Origin: Chloranthus sessilifolius
Taxonomy: Eukaryota > Streptophyta > Magnoliopsida > Chloranthales > Chloranthaceae
Direction: 5' to 3'
Length of the DNA stretch: 64,000 nucleotides
NCBI GenBank assembly: GCA_021018995.1
Contig: CM037598.1
Span: 69,148,671-69,212,670 of the forward strand
Shown here piece after piece: positions 43,611-55,985 of the stretch. Position 1 is the first letter of the stretch. Every line of letters begins with the position of its first letter. Position numbers and translations under genes: made by a program. The notes under the pieces are model-generated. The model was not told the DNA's origin, did not search any database, and worked only from the letters and a program-made list of their open reading frames with translations.

Positions 43611-45082
43611 TTGTATGTCGATGGACCCACCTTCGAAAAGGGGCCCAAGCTCTTATATGGGGGCCGGTATAGTTTGGACCCGGGGTCCAATTTTTTGCAA
43701 AAATGGCATGATAGCTTGGTTGAGAGCGAGCTTGCTATTCTGAATTGCCTCAGGTTGTCCCGCCTTTCCTCTCTCCTTGCTATCCCTCTGTTGCCCAACC
43801 TGCTGCAGGCGGCTTTGGCGTCGTGGGACCATAGGGCCCATGTCTTTAGATTTGGGTCTAGGGAGTTGACCCCAACCTTGGAAGAGCTGGCCTCTAGTAC
43901 TGGCTTGAAGATGCATCGAGGCCTTGTAAAAGTGGTGCCCAAACCGGGGTATGCAAAGGCGGTCCATGCGGTTCTCGGTTTAAAAAAGGGTGAGTATGAG
44001 AAATGTTTCGCCGGAGGGCCCACTAGGTGTTCGGTGAAATTCCTGAGAGAACTTTTCGGCGACTCGAGTCTCCGAAAGTTGCCCATTCGAGATCCCTTCA
44101 ATGTAAAGGCCTTTGCCCTTTATTTTCTGTCGGAAGTTCTCTTCTTTACTGGGGGCGAGACCTTTTCCCTTGGGCTGTGCGATGTCTTGACTGAGTTTGA
44201 GGGAGGCCTCTCATTGGTGCACCTAGTCTTGGCTGAGATGTATCGGGGCCTGGATGCCTCGGCCTCGGGCCGGGTTGGGATTCTCAGCGGGAGCCCGCTC
44301 CTTGTTCAGATTTGGCTAGGAGAGCATTTGGCTATCATGGGGCCTGTGCCGAGATTGTGCTTGATAAGAGGGGACGTGGCTCAGGGCTTTCTGATCCGAT
44401 GCTCGAGATTGCCTCATGGGAGCACCAAGGAGCTGAGTACGTGGCTATCAGATGCGGAGCTGATTTGGCAGCTTCCCTGGTTGGACGGTACCTTTCCGAT
44501 TGTTCGCTCTCGAGATTGTGAGGGTATCACCTTATTGGGGTTGACCGGTAGCACATATTATTTCCCATCTCGGGTGCTTCGTCAGTTTGGGTATACTCAA
44601 CATGTGCCATGCTCTGTGAGGCCACCTTTGTGCTCTCTGATATTTTCTCGGGGTTCTCTCAGTGATCTCGACCGCATAGCCGCCTCTGAGACTCCGCCAA
44701 TCCCGCACATGTGCTTAGTTCCATCTCTCCTGATTACAAGGTTTGGCTGGTATATGAGGAATTACCTACCCCTAGCCCAGTTTCGATAGATGTGATAGAG
44801 ACGGGGCCTTGGCCCTGTAAGGAAGCGATGCTTCGGACCAGGATCGAGTCTCTTTCTGTAGAGAGGCTGGCTTTGACCGAGGCTTTGGAGAAAGAAAGGG
44901 TCAGAGCGGAGATTGCAGAAGTGAGCTGCCACAGCCGAGAGTGAGGTTCTTGATTGGTATCGGGCTTTGATCGAAGTTCGCAGAAAGCCAAGTCTTCATG
45001 GTAGGTGGATGTCTGATCGAAATGCCTGCGAGGACTCTCTGCTTGCAGAGATTAGCGCTTTGAAGCGTGCTCCCTGCCCTTG
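43611..45082 (+). pseudogene. Antisense gene 2 of element H: DUF7745-like protein with coiled-coil tail
   Basis: The main open block is 392 residues (43611-44789). Family signs are SWDHRAHVFRFGSRELTPTLEEL near residue 70-90 (the W-D-x-x-x-x-x-F-x-F-G-x-x-E/D-L-x-P-T-x-E-E pattern of DUF7745), a conserved FNVKAFALYFL helix, WLGEHL and W-x-L-P-W-L near residue 305. Downstream sequence to about 45082 encodes a charged heptad-like region (ALTEALEKERVRAEIAEV), probably a coiled coil. Such genes are frequent as antisense extra ORFs in Tat-type elements, and their biochemical role is unknown. It is broken at least once. Family naming is from memory of the motif. Confidence 0.65.
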
Positions 45083-45383
45083 ACCTGTTCCTGCACATAT
45101 CATAGATCATATACACGGAGGGGAGGAATGCCCCCTAACAGAGATCTCTTTTTGGATTATTTTTCTTCTTCTTTTTGTTATATATATACAGATATATATA
45201 TTTTTTTGGTTTTTTTTTTTATCTGTAAAGAAAGCAACAAAATAGAAAGTGTGTCATGTCGTTATCTTTTTGGGACGTGACACTCCGCATGTAATACTGT
45301 AAGAAACGGAATGAAATCTATACATACATATATTTTTCGTTTTTCGACTTTTTCCTTTGTACGTTTCGCAATGTAAGGCTTTT

Positions 45384-45643
45384 TACAGAGATTTTTTCCT
45401 CCACAAAGTGGGGTTTTTTATGGGAAAGGAAAATCTATTATCTTTTTTGAAATTTTCTCCTCCACAGTGTGGGGCTTCTTATGGGAAAGGGAAATCTGTC
45501 ATCTTTTTTGAAATTTTCTCCTCCACAGTGTGAGGCTTTTTATGGGAAAGGAAAATCTATCGTCTTTTTTGAAATTTTCTCCTCCACAGTGTGGGGCTTT
45601 TTATGGGAAAGGAAAATCTATTATCTTTTTTGAAAATTTCTCC
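45384..45643. repeat. Four tandem copies of a ~66 bp unit
   Basis: The unit contains TTTTCTCCTCCACAGTGTGG, then GGCTTTTTATGGGAAAGG, then AAATCTATNATCTTTTTTG. Copies are over 90% alike by eye. It lies between integrase and the antisense genes in H's hypervariable 3' region. Confidence 0.9.
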
Positions 45644-45959
45644 TTTTAGGTCTTTTGTGATGTCGGTAATTACAAGGCCAAACCAGTGGGTCTTTTTTAG
45701 CACGGTCGAACCCTGTTCATGAGATACAGGTTTTTTCCTTAAAACGTGGGAAGGTTAGCTTCCTAGGGATTGGTCTAGTCTTCTGTCTTTCCCTTTGGTC
45801 ATGCGTCAGACGCTGCGGTAGAGATGACATACTTAATCGGGATCTGATCCAATTTTCACATGAGTGGCCCATCGAAGGGGGGAAAGGGGCTCAAGGGGTT
45901 CAAACTGAAGTGGGCGGGCCAGAATAGGTCTTCTCCTAATCTCTCTTTCCTTAACATTT

Positions 45960-46150
45960 TTGCTCATAGCGCCCAAGACGGGTTTTCGCCATGCCTACCA
46001 TCCCTGTTTTTACTTGTAGCGCCCTTTTGGGTTTTCACTACATCCATGGGTTCGCTTTCTTACTCCAGGCGCCCTTTCAAGTTTTCACCTGGTCCGCATG
46101 AGTTCGCTGTTTTTACCCGTGGCGCCCTTTCGGGTTTTCACCACGTCCAT
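45960..46150. repeat. Four tandem copies of a ~55 bp GCGCCCTTT..GGGTTTTCAC unit
   Basis: Each copy has a GCGCCC(A/T).. block, GGGTTTTC(G/A)C, an ATCCATGGGTTCGC-like part and TTTTTACTTGT. More diverged than the 66-bp array. Confidence 0.8.
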
Positions 46151-46739
46151 CTTACTTTAAACTCAAATTAATTTTCTTTCTTTTCTTTTTTCTTTCTCTT
46201 TCTCCCCCTTTTTTTTTTTAGAACCAGAAGGCCACGACATGGACGCCGATTCTGTCATAGCCGGCTGAATGGAGTTCTGTGTGGTTTGTTAACTCAGCTT
46301 GTTCTGATGCAATAGATGTTATGACCGCTTGTGGACCTTAAAGAGGGCTTTCTTCCTGGTTGTAATGTGGCCGGGGTTCGAACGGGTTGGGTTGTTTTTT
46401 TTTTTTTTTTTTTGGGATTTGGGTCTAAGTTTTGAGTGAACTCTAGATTCGGGGACTCCTCTTTCTTTCCAAAGGCTTCTTATGCCCCAGTCATTTCTTT
46501 TTCCTTGGTCCCCCTCTCCCCCTTTTTTTTGGGGGGGGGGGGGTTTGCTTTCTTCTTCTTCTTTCTCTTTTCTTTTTTTTTTTTTTGGTTTGGATTTTCC
46601 CTCTTTTCTCTTTTCTCTTTTTCTGGAATTTTGGGAGGGGTATATGAAAGAAATGGTTTATTAGCCCGACGTGTGTAGCAAAAAGGGTGAAGGTTTTCAG
46701 GGAATACTTCTTTTGGGCTACTTATCTTTGAAATGATGG

Positions 46740-48150
46740 CCTCTTCTATGGGGTCCTTAAGTGGTCACGCATCAGCTTTGATAGGCTCAGGAAAGTGGTC
46801 TCCGTCCATGGTGGTGAGGCGAACGGCGTATCCTGGCAAAACCTCTCGGACGACATAGGGTCCTTCCCAATTCGGCTTAAACTTCCCTCTCGGATCGGCG
46901 TGGAGAGACGGGAAAATTTTCTTCAGTACAGTGTCTCCTAGCTTCATATATCGGTCGCGGACGCGCTTATTGTAAGCACGTGCAATTCTCCTCTGATAGA
47001 CCTAAGTGTGGCACAAGGCTAGGAGTCTTTTTTCGTCAATCAAGTCTAGCTGCTCAAAGCGGGCTCTTTCCCTCTCAGCTTCAGGTAGATGGGATTCCAA
47101 AAGGATATGGAGCGACGGTACTTTGACCTCAACTGGTAGCACGGCCTCGGTTCCATACACAAGGGAGAATGGTGTTGCCCCTGTAGCAGTACGGATAGAC
47201 GTTCTATAGGCCCAAAGTGCGAAGGGTAACTGCTCACTCCAATCTCTGTAAGTAACTACCATCTTCTCCACGATGCGGATCAGAGTTTTGTTGGTTGCTT
47301 CTACGGCTCTGTTCGTCTATGGCCTGTATGGGGATGATCAATGATGCTTGATCTGGAACTGCTCACACAAGGCCCGGATGCACCTATTAGCGAAATTAGT
47401 GCAATTATCAGTGATGATATCTTTGGTATGCCGAATCTGCAAATGATGTTGTTCTTGATGAACTTCTCAACAGGACTAGCCTTAATGCTTGTGTAGGAGG
47501 TTGCCTCTACCCATTTTGTGAAGTATTCCACAGCGACGAGGATGAACTGATGTCCGTTGGAAGCCTTAGGATTGATCTTGCCGATGACGTTGAGACCCCA
47601 GGTGGCGAACGGCCAAGGAGTGACCATGCTATGCAAGTCAATGGCCGGAGCGTGTATTAGACTGGAGTGTTCTTGGCATTTGTAGCACTTCTGCACGTGC
47701 TTGCAGCAATTGGTCTCCAAAGTGGTCCAAAAGTATCCCTACCTTAGAATTTTCTTCGCAAGCATGTGTCCATTGACGTGTGCCCCGCAGACTCCTTCAT
47801 GGATCTCCTTCATGATCCCAACCGCTTCTTTCTGGGTTAGGCATCAGAGCAGAACATTGTTGTGAGACCGTCTATACAGGAGATCGCCGCAGATGACGTA
47901 GTTTGTTGCCAATCGCTGGATGGTGCGTCTGTCTACCTTCGATGTTCCTTCTGGGGTAGTTCGGGTCTCGAGGAAATTATTGATGTCCGAGAACCAGGGT
48001 GGTTCATTATCTACCTCTGTAGATCCTTCGATCAGGTGACAGAAAGCCGGTTCGCCCCTCTGCTCTATCATGATCGGCTTCATCACAACTCTGTATGGAA
48101 TCTCAACCATAGTGGCTAGGGTAGCCAGGGCGTCAGCAAACCGATTCCTT
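46740..48150 (-). pseudogene. Integrase region of element H
   Basis: Reading leftwards: a linker near 48110, zinc-binding residues around 47690 (CYKCQEHSSLIH), the catalytic core with WPFATWGLNVIGKI near 47610 and YFTKWVEA near 47540, WALWAYRTSIRTATGATPFSLVYG-type motif near 47200, and a C-terminal LGDTVLKK...KFKPNWEGPYVV block near 46860. Typical of Tat integrases without a chromodomain. Broken in several places. Confidence 0.85.
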
Positions 48151-48152
48151 GC

Positions 48153-48725
48153 TCATGGTACATAGGAGAAGGTGACCTCTTCAAAGCAGCCTATCAGATC
48201 CTCCAGATGGTCATGGTATGGGATCAATTTCTCATCCTTGGTCTTCCAATCTCCGTTGGTCTGACATATAATTAATTGCGAATCTCCAAAGACCCTAAGG
48301 TGAGTTATATTCAGGTCAAGAGCCGCCTGTAATCCAGCTGTACAGGCCTCGTACTCGGCCATATTGTTGGTGCATGGGAAGTTCAATTTGATTGAGATGG
48401 GTACATGTGATCCTCTTGGCGAGATAAGAATGGCATCAACTCCTTGGCCTTCAACATGCGAGGCTCCATCAAAGTGCATTACCCAGGACTCCTCTGTTTC
48501 CTCAGTATCCTCGTCAGTCATGAACAGAATGTCCTCATCCGAGAATTCGGTCCTTAGAGGCTCATAGTCCGATAGAGGGTTCTCAGCAAGATGATCAGCG
48601 AGTGCCTGCCCCTTAATCGACTTCCGGGTGACATAAGTAATGTCAAATTCGAATAGGAGTAGTTGCCATCGTGCAGTTCGGCCAGTGAGTGCAGGTTTCT
48701 TGAATAGGTACTTCAACGGATCCAT
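48153..48725 (-). pseudogene. Second RNase H (archaeal type) of element H
   Basis: After the end of the first RNase H (WQLLLFEFDITYV), a second domain begins with MHFDGASHVEGQGVDA, followed by NNMAEYEA and LRVFGDSQLIICQ. An additional archaeal-type RNase H between the first RNase H and integrase defines Tat-type Ty3/Gypsy elements. Confidence 0.88.
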
Positions 48726-48764
48726 CCGTGCTAGAAGTAGGACGGCTTGGGATGATAGGTAGTG

Positions 48765-49660
48765 TCAAAGTCTTTGAGTAACCCAAACGAGTGCCAAGCA
48801 TGCTTTCTGCATATGAGAATAGCGCGTCTCGTAATCAGTGAACTTCTTGCTTAGATAATAGATGGCCCGCACTCTTCTTCCTGTCTCATCATGCTGTCCT
48901 AACACACAGCCCATGGAAAACTCTGTTGTGGACAGGTACATTATCAGGGGTCTATCAGGTACGGGGGGTACCAATACCGGAGGTTTCAGGAGGTAACCTT
49001 TAATCTTGTCGAGTGCAGCTTGGCAGCCATCATTCCATTCAATCAGTGAGTCCTTTCTCAGTAATTTGAAGATTGGTGCACATATCGGAGTTAACTATAC
49101 GATGAATCGGCTGATGTATTGGATTTTGCCTAAAAAGCCTCTGACTTCCTTCTCTGTAGATGGTGGCGGCATTTCAGTGATGGCCTTGATCTTGGTTGGA
49201 TCGACCTCAATCCCTCTTCTGCTGACAATAAAGCCCAACAACTTTCCTGACATAGCGCCGAAGGCGCACTTCTGGGGGGTTAATCGCAACCTATACTTTC
49301 TCAATCTCTCGAATAGCTTCTGAAGATTTATCAAGTGGTCCTCCCTTTCTAGTGATTTGGCACACTTCAATCTCTCGGTGCATCATGTCGTGGAACAGGG
49401 CCATCATTGCTCTTTGATAGGTTGCCCCAGCATTCTTCAGCCCGAATGGCATTACTTTGTAGCAGAAGGTTCCCCAGGGGTTAATGAACGCTGTCTTCTC
49501 GCGATCAACCTCTGCCATCTTTATCTGATAGTATCCTAAGAATCCATCCATAAATGAGAGCATTCCATGCTTTGCAGTGTTATCGACCAGGATATCGATG
49601 TGGGGTAGGGCCATGCTCAAAATCGGCAAATTGCTTGAGGAGCTCATTGGGGAGCTCATC
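48765..49660 (-). pseudogene. Reverse transcriptase and first RNase H of element H
   Basis: RT signs: FMDGFLGYYQIKM, VMPFGLKNAGATYQRAM near 49440, then RLTPQKCAFGAMSGKLLGFIVSRRGIEVDP near 49230. RNase H: LIMYLSTTEFSMGCVL. The N-terminal part of the RT is not evident, so the domain appears incomplete. Confidence 0.85.
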
Positions 49661-49911
49661 GGTTTGACCTTCCTCGTCCAGACTCGTGACTCCTACCTCT
49701 TCTTGTATTTCTACAGGAAAGGGGTCGGCATCACGTGGGACGGGTATCACGACATCAACTTCAATTTTATTGGAAATTTTAAAGGACAATATTTTTGGAA
49801 TTGGTATTTTTTTTATTTTTATGGTCTTTTGCATTTTTTCGGAGGTCAGCCCCTGGCGAGGTGGATCTCTATATATACAAGGTAGAGTGGTCCAGAGGCT
49901 AACCTCACTTT

Positions 49912-51471
49912 TTACAGGTTATTTTTTTTTGGGGAGTCGGTGCCGTTTTCACGGTATTTGGCGGCTCCCAGGAGTTGGGGGAAGGATGCCCAGTTACTCA
50001 CCTGCGAGGCTTGGCCTTTACCTCTTTGATTGGGAGCGGCATCGGTAGGCTCTTGCAGTTCCTCCCTCAACATATTTACAGAGGGATCCTCTGGGACCCT
50101 GTCCTCTATGGTTAGGATGGGCCTAGAGTGGCTGGTGCTGGAGTGATGGGTGGATCGGGAAACTTCTTCCTCAAATAAGGAAAGGGCGGCTAAGTCCATT
50201 TCGAAGTCTGGGGGGATGATGTAGGGATTGGTGGGGTGGATTGAAGTAGGCTTATGTGGGGTGACCCTTGTCTCCCCATTTAAATCAATTTTTACTACCC
50301 CGGTGCTCACAAAGGTTTCACGAATGTGGGGGTGAGCGTGAGGTTCCTCTTCCAAGATGATTCCTCTGGCCTTGGCGACTGCTGCGGCTCTCATCTTTTC
50401 CTTGGCCTCTCTGACTTCTTCTTCTCTGGGCCTGTAGCCTAAGCCAGATTTAGTTTGTTGCCCCTTGGCCTTGACGGGGTCTCTTCTTCCTTGGAGGCGT
50501 GGGCCCAGCCCTTTCCCTTTTTGATGGCCCCATCTGTGGAGCATGAACACAGCTGCGCCCATTCCTCCTCCAGTTTTATCTGGGGTCTTTTCAGTTGGTC
50601 CGAGGGAGACGGCTGAGAAGTCATACTCGAATTGGTGAAGGTTGGCATTCTCTGTTGTGTGCGATATGTTCAACACTTTCGGATTCTCAATGTGCAGGGT
50701 GCTTCTTTTCCTGTCTTCTCTGCTTTCGCCCAAGATGGTGACAATTTTTCCTTTCGAGATGAATCAGAGCTTTTGGTGCAGGGTAGATGGTATTGCATGT
50801 ATCCATGGCCGGTCCAATAGCAGATTGAAAGTAGACTTGATGTCCATCACCTGAAAGGGGGTGGTGAAGGTTTGCAGCCCGAGGATTAGGTCGAGGTCTA
50901 CTTCTCCTATGATTTCTCTTCTGGTGTTGTCGAATCCCCGGGCGCTTGATATGGATGGCCGGAAGGTGTCGGGGTTTGCCCCAATTTTGATTGCCGTCCT
51001 TAGAGGGCATACGTTCAATGCCGACCCATTGTCGATTAGGACCAACGGCACCACCAAGTTTCCTACTTCCATTGTTATATTCAAGGGCTTGGAGTGGTCA
51101 TTCCCCTCGATCGGTAGGTCCGCATCTATGAATGAGATGGCATTTGGGGCCAATACTTGCCCTATTATCTCTCCTACTTCATCTGGAGTTACGTGGGTGG
51201 AGACATGTGTGTCCTTGAGTGCTCCCATTAGGGCTTGGAAGTGGAGGGGGGACATGATTAACAAATCCCACACAGTAATATGTGCAGGTGTTCTCTTGAG
51301 CTGCGTCTCTAGTATGTGCTCTCTGGCCATTTTTTCAAAGGGATTGATTCCCTGCGGCCTGTTCTTTCTTTCTCTCTTCTCCTCTAACGACCCCTGATGC
51401 TTTCGGCTGTGTAGAAATCTGGCCTGACCGGGTAACAAATTCGATAGCCTCCTCTTGGTTGCACCCGGCAT
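49912..51471 (-). pseudogene. Protease and G-patch region of element H
   Basis: The aspartic protease motif VPLVLIDNGSALNVCPL lies near 51040 (retropepsin D-N-G-S-A form usual for Tat elements), followed by LLLDRPWIH near 50800. A G-patch (GMGAAVFMLHRWGHQKGKGLG, about 50566-50470) follows downstream. G-patches are glycine-rich RNA-binding motifs often adjacent to retroviral-type proteases. Confidence 0.75.
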
Positions 51472-51481
51472 TCATGTCTGC

Positions 51482-52420
51482 CTATTCATAGCTTAATGGC
51501 ACTTGATGCGGGTCATAGGCAGGTTTTGGGATAAGGAAAGGAGTACATGGTAATTCTGGGGAGGATTGGGTTGGACACGCCAGTTTCTCAGGTCCTATCA
51601 GGTTGACTCCAGTAGGGGGCAAAATGGTAGTGGCGGGAATTGGCGGGGTTGAATCTGTGGGTGCTGGGGGGGCTTGTACAGGTATTGCCTGGGCTTGGTA
51701 AGACCAGTGGTGATTGGGAGCAGGTGAGAAGGGGATGGGGTGAGGGTTTGCTTGCTTGGGTGGCGGTGGAGTTGGGCTGGGGTCAAAATAACGAAGGGAT
51801 GGCGGGAGTGTGACTGGGATGGAGGGATGGGGAGACATCTGAGGAGCGGGGTGATAGGGATATGAAGGGTTTGTATATGGGGTGGCATGGTGGGATGATG
51901 ACGGATTTGTGGATGACATATGGTAAATTAGAGGTGATGGAGTGGTGCATGGAGCGGGATGATTGGGACATGGCGGGGTAGTGGGTGGAATAGGGGGATG
52001 TGAAGGGTTTGTGGTATGGTGGGATGATGATGGGTTTATGGATGAAATGGGATAGATTGGGGATGATGGAGTTGTGCATGGAGTGGGGTGATTTGGGGGT
52101 GACGGAGGGGTGTATGGGGTAAATTGGGTGGTGGGATTTGAAGGTGTGTATGGAATGGGATAACTTGGGGATGGCGGAGTAGTGTATTGGGTGGAGAGAT
52201 TTGAGGGTGTGTATGGGGTAGGATAATACATGGGGATGTGTGTGTGGGGTGATTTGGGTGTGATGGAGGGGTGTATGGGGTAAATTGGGCGTGGGGTGGA
52301 TAGGCGTATGATTGCGGCGGGGCTGTGCCCGTTTGGATTTGATAGGTGGGAGTAGGGGTGGAAAAATACTACCCTAAATCTAAGGGCTCCTCTTGGTATG
52401 CCGGTGTGGGGAAATAATCA
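51482..52420 (-). pseudogene. Pro/Ser/Thr/His-rich linker of element H
   Basis: A low-complexity region with repeated P-S-x-P-x-P and TPYTPPSP-like words, arising from degenerate GGGATGG/GTGTATGG DNA repeats on the plus strand. It lies between the gag zinc-binding end and protease. No domain is recognised. Confidence 0.55.
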
Positions 52421-52659
52421 GCCAGATACAACGGCTCGATCACCCCAACAAATAGTTCATCTTTGTTCGACCTGGGGAGTGAAAATTCCTCCTGATTACT
52501 GATATAATTCGAAGGGTTAAACTCTTCTTCTTCCTCTTCTATCCAATGAATGTTAGGCCTGGGACCTCCTGGGTGCGGTGGCAGGGGGGCTTGATGGATA
52601 TTTTGGTTCTACCCTTGAGGAAGTGGCGGGGGAATGATTTTTCTCGCCTATATCAGATC

Positions 52660-53613
52660 TTAGACTGCGTGCTTTAACGGGAAGCACCGGTCCGTAGGGT
52701 GACCCGGTCCCTGGTGGAAATTGCAATGCAAATTCGGGTCATAGTTTCTTAGTATGGGATGGGGTGGTGGGCAAGGCTGGAGCAGATTGACCAAGCCTTT
52801 TTGTAGCAACACTGGCAACAAGACACTCAAGGATTGCCCCAATGGTGTGAACACTCGTTCGAACCGTGCTTTCATCTGTTCCTGGGTAAACGGAGCTCTT
52901 GGTCCGCTGCTTGGCCTTGGTACTTGCTCGAAACGGGCCGGGGGTGGTTGTGTAACCTGGAGCTGTATCGGGGGGGCATTGGTATTGGCCTGGGGGTAAA
53001 CAATGTTTTGTACCTCCGTCCCTGGTCTTCTTTTAATTCTTAGTTCGGCAGCTTTTCGAACCCCGGTGGCCCCGTTGGCCACATTCCTTCCTAACCTGCC
53101 CTCTCTAATAGCGTCTTCATAACGATTGGCATTTCGGACCAGATCAGCAAAACTAGACTGCTGCTGATAGACTAAAAAATCTGCGTTGACTGGGAGGGCT
53201 CCTTTGGTTATCAATTCAATTTGCTCATCATCAGGAATCCGGTGAGTTACCTGAGCAGCCAATGCCCTCCACCTTCCCAAGTAAGCACTGAATGTTTCAT
53301 CATGTCTTTGCTTTAAACGGGCCAAATCAGACTTCCTTGGCTCTATGTCCATGTTATAGACATATTGCTCTTGAAATAATCATGTCAGATCTTTCCAATT
53401 TTTTATCATGGATGGTTCCAGGGATGTGAACCATCTCAGTGCTGGGCCCATTAGACTTTTTTGGAACACTTTGATGAGGAGTCGTTCATCTCTGCCATAC
53501 TGGCACATATCCCCACAGTAAGATTTTAAGTGGGCGATGGGGTTGCCAGTGCCGTTATGCTTATCAAATGATGACATCTTGAATTTCTGTGACAGGGGGA
53601 CATCAGAGAACAA
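52660..53613 (-). pseudogene. gag capsid region of element H
   Basis: The Retrotrans_gag-like core has YCGDMCQYGRDERLLIKVFQKSL, ALRWFTSLEPSMIKNWKDL, RLKQRHDETFSAYLGRWR and the C-terminal zinc-binding CNFHQGPGHPTDRCFPLKHAV. These are typical of Tat-type gag. Broken at least once. Confidence 0.85.
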
Positions 53614-53874
53614 ACATAAGTCTTAAAAGTCTGTTGAATGTAGTTCTATTCCTCCCATCTTCATCAGTTGCTTTTGTATTCTGTCAATTTGTTCTTTCAA
53701 CTGTTCTGGTTCTTTTGAGGCTGTAGTGGGGACTGCTTCCCCCTGATTTTGTTCGACCCTAGGTGTGATGATGGTGGGCTCGGGAGGGTTGAAGCTGGCA
53801 ACTCCTCCACTGTTGCGGATTTCATCCTCCTCATACAGTTGGTCATGGTATTGGTGAGGGGCGATTTCTGCTAT

Positions 53875-55391
53875 TTAGACTTGGGGGGTGAGGGGTTGGA
53901 GGACCTGGTGGGGCCATATGGTTTGTAAGGGATGAGAAGGGATAAATGGGTGAGCGTTTTGTGGGTAAGTGATGTGCTGAGTTGGGTGCACATTCTGGCG
54001 GTGATGGGGGTGTGGTTGAGGTGGCGGGATGTTGTGGGTTTGAGGAATGGGTTGGATTGGATTTCCCATTGGAGGCGGGATGGGGGCGTAAGGGGTATAG
54101 GTGAATGAAGGGTACTGGTGGGGGGGTATGGGGTTAGTGAATGGGCCTTGATGAGCGTGGGTGGATGGGCCTTGGGTTTGAGGGATTTGGGTTTGATGGT
54201 TTTGGAAGGCTTGGATTGATGGGCCTTGGGCTTGGGTGTGGGGGTTAGTATGACTTTGGGCCACTGGGCCTTGTTGGGTTTGGGCTAATGGGTCATGAGG
54301 GGGTTGGGTTTGGATCTGAGCCTGATGGGCTTGGGTCCATGGGCTTGGGCTTGGGCTTGATAGGTTTGGGTCCAAAGGCCCTGGGGGGTTTGGACTTAGG
54401 CCTGGTTCTGAGGGGTTTGGACTTGGGCCCATGGGTTTTGAGGGTTTCAAGTCTGGGCCTGAGCCTGATGGGCTTGGGTCCATGGGCCTTGAGGATTTTG
54501 GGCCTGGGTCTGATGGGCTTGGGCCTGGGCTCATGGGTTTTGAGGGTCTTGGGCCTGGGCGTGATGGGCTTGGACTTGGGCCCACGACTCTAGAAGTGTT
54601 TGGGCTTGGGCCCATGGATTTGTATGGGTTTGGGTCTGGAATTGAGGCGGGAGATTTTGGGAGGTATGGACAATGGGTGGTTGGGCATGGTTAAGAGGGA
54701 ATGGGGTATGGAGGTTTTGGAGACTTGGATGCGAGGTTTGAGATGTAGGGTTTCGAGAAGCAGCCCACAGGGCGTACATCGTTCTCATGTCCTCCATTGA
54801 GGGCATGGATTCAAGTGTGAGATTGTGGGGTGATGGCTCACTTAAGGATGGAGGGGGTTGGGAGAAATTGGGCATGACCTGGGTAAATGGGGGGGTATGT
54901 TGGGATGTGGATGGGCCAGGTGGTGGGAATGGTATGTGAGATGAGGTGGATGGGATGTGGGATGTAGGGGGCATGGATGATGAGAGGGATGGAACGTGGA
55001 AAGTAGGCGAGGGATGGGGCTCCCTGTGGGGCCTTTGGAAATATGGGGATGCGGTAAGGGTGTTTGGATGGGAGATGGGGATGTATGGATCGGTTGGGAA
55101 ATGAGGGGTTTCAGTAGGGGATGAAAAGGGGGTATGTTGGGAGAATGTGAGGGAGGGGGATGGGGTGGATGTGAACACGGGTGCCCCAAAAGGACCCGTG
55201 ATATTGAACCGGGTTTGGGCGAAGGTGTCAGAGATCGGGTCTTCTCCTACGTGGGAATGGGATGGGGACGACGGTGGGGACGTATCGGCTCTTGACATGA
55301 TCCATTGACGAGTATTGTATCGATGTTGGGGATAAGGGCCGAATACCTTCCTTCTATGGGACGAGTTTGAGGTTGCCGTAGTGACAGTCAC
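53875..55391 (-). pseudogene. N-terminal Pro/Ser/Gln-rich gag part of element H
   Basis: It begins MTVTTATSNSSHRRKVFGPYPQHRYNTRQW, then long stretches of SPSP, TSHIPSTSSH, SGPDLKPSKPMGPSPN and QAQ repeats from a GGGCTTGGG/GGGTTTGG DNA repeat. Such N-terminal extensions occur in Tat gag. Its function is unknown. Confidence 0.6.
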
Positions 55392-55865
55392 ACCAAAATA
55401 TACTTTTTTTTTATTTTCTTTTCTTTTTTGTGTTTGTTTTGTTTGTTTTTGTTTGGAGTTTTTTTTTTTTTTTTGAAGAGAGATTTTTTTTGGGTTTTTT
55501 TTTTTGAAGATGATATATTTTTTTTTAGATGGAGATTAACTCCCCTTTGCTTAGATGAATAATGACCTAGTGCCCAGGGTCAACTCCAGTCTCGGGCGAT
55601 ATATGTACCTTTAGTAGGTCCCACGGCGGGATCCGATACACTTCGAAAGAGGCGAAAGGGAACCCTTTCGTTCTATTGAAGGTGCGGGAATCCACGCAAA
55701 CGACCCGATCCCCCGGAGCAAATCAATGAGAAGTCGCCTTCTTTTGATTGGGCGGGGGCATGTTGGGTGTTAGAGGATGTGGGAGGCTACTGCGGGCACT
55801 AATACCGCTAATCGGGGACTTGGGGTGATGGATTGGGCCTCAGGTCGGGTTGCTGTGGCCCAGTA

Positions 55866-55985
55866 TATACTGGGCGTATATATTATGCACGCCCGACCAA
55901 AAAATACAGATTTTGGCTGGGCATATATATTATATCGCTGGCTATTCTGAGGATTTTAATTTGGGCGTATATAATATACGCTTTG
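55866..55985. repeat. H palindrome array 3, in the leader before gag
   Basis: Three copies (about 55869, 55917, 55963; period about 47) of the GGGCGTATA/TATACGCCC palindrome, more worn than arrays 1 and 2. It lies about 475 bases upstream (element sense) of the gag start. Confidence 0.88.

Noticed and set aside
50861-51397. 178-residue plus-strand open frame
   Set aside because: It is the shadow of the H protease region on the minus strand.
54288-54694. Gly/Leu-rich plus-strand open frames
   Set aside because: They arise from the GGGCTTGGG DNA repeat encoding the Pro/Ser-rich gag N-terminus of H on the minus strand.
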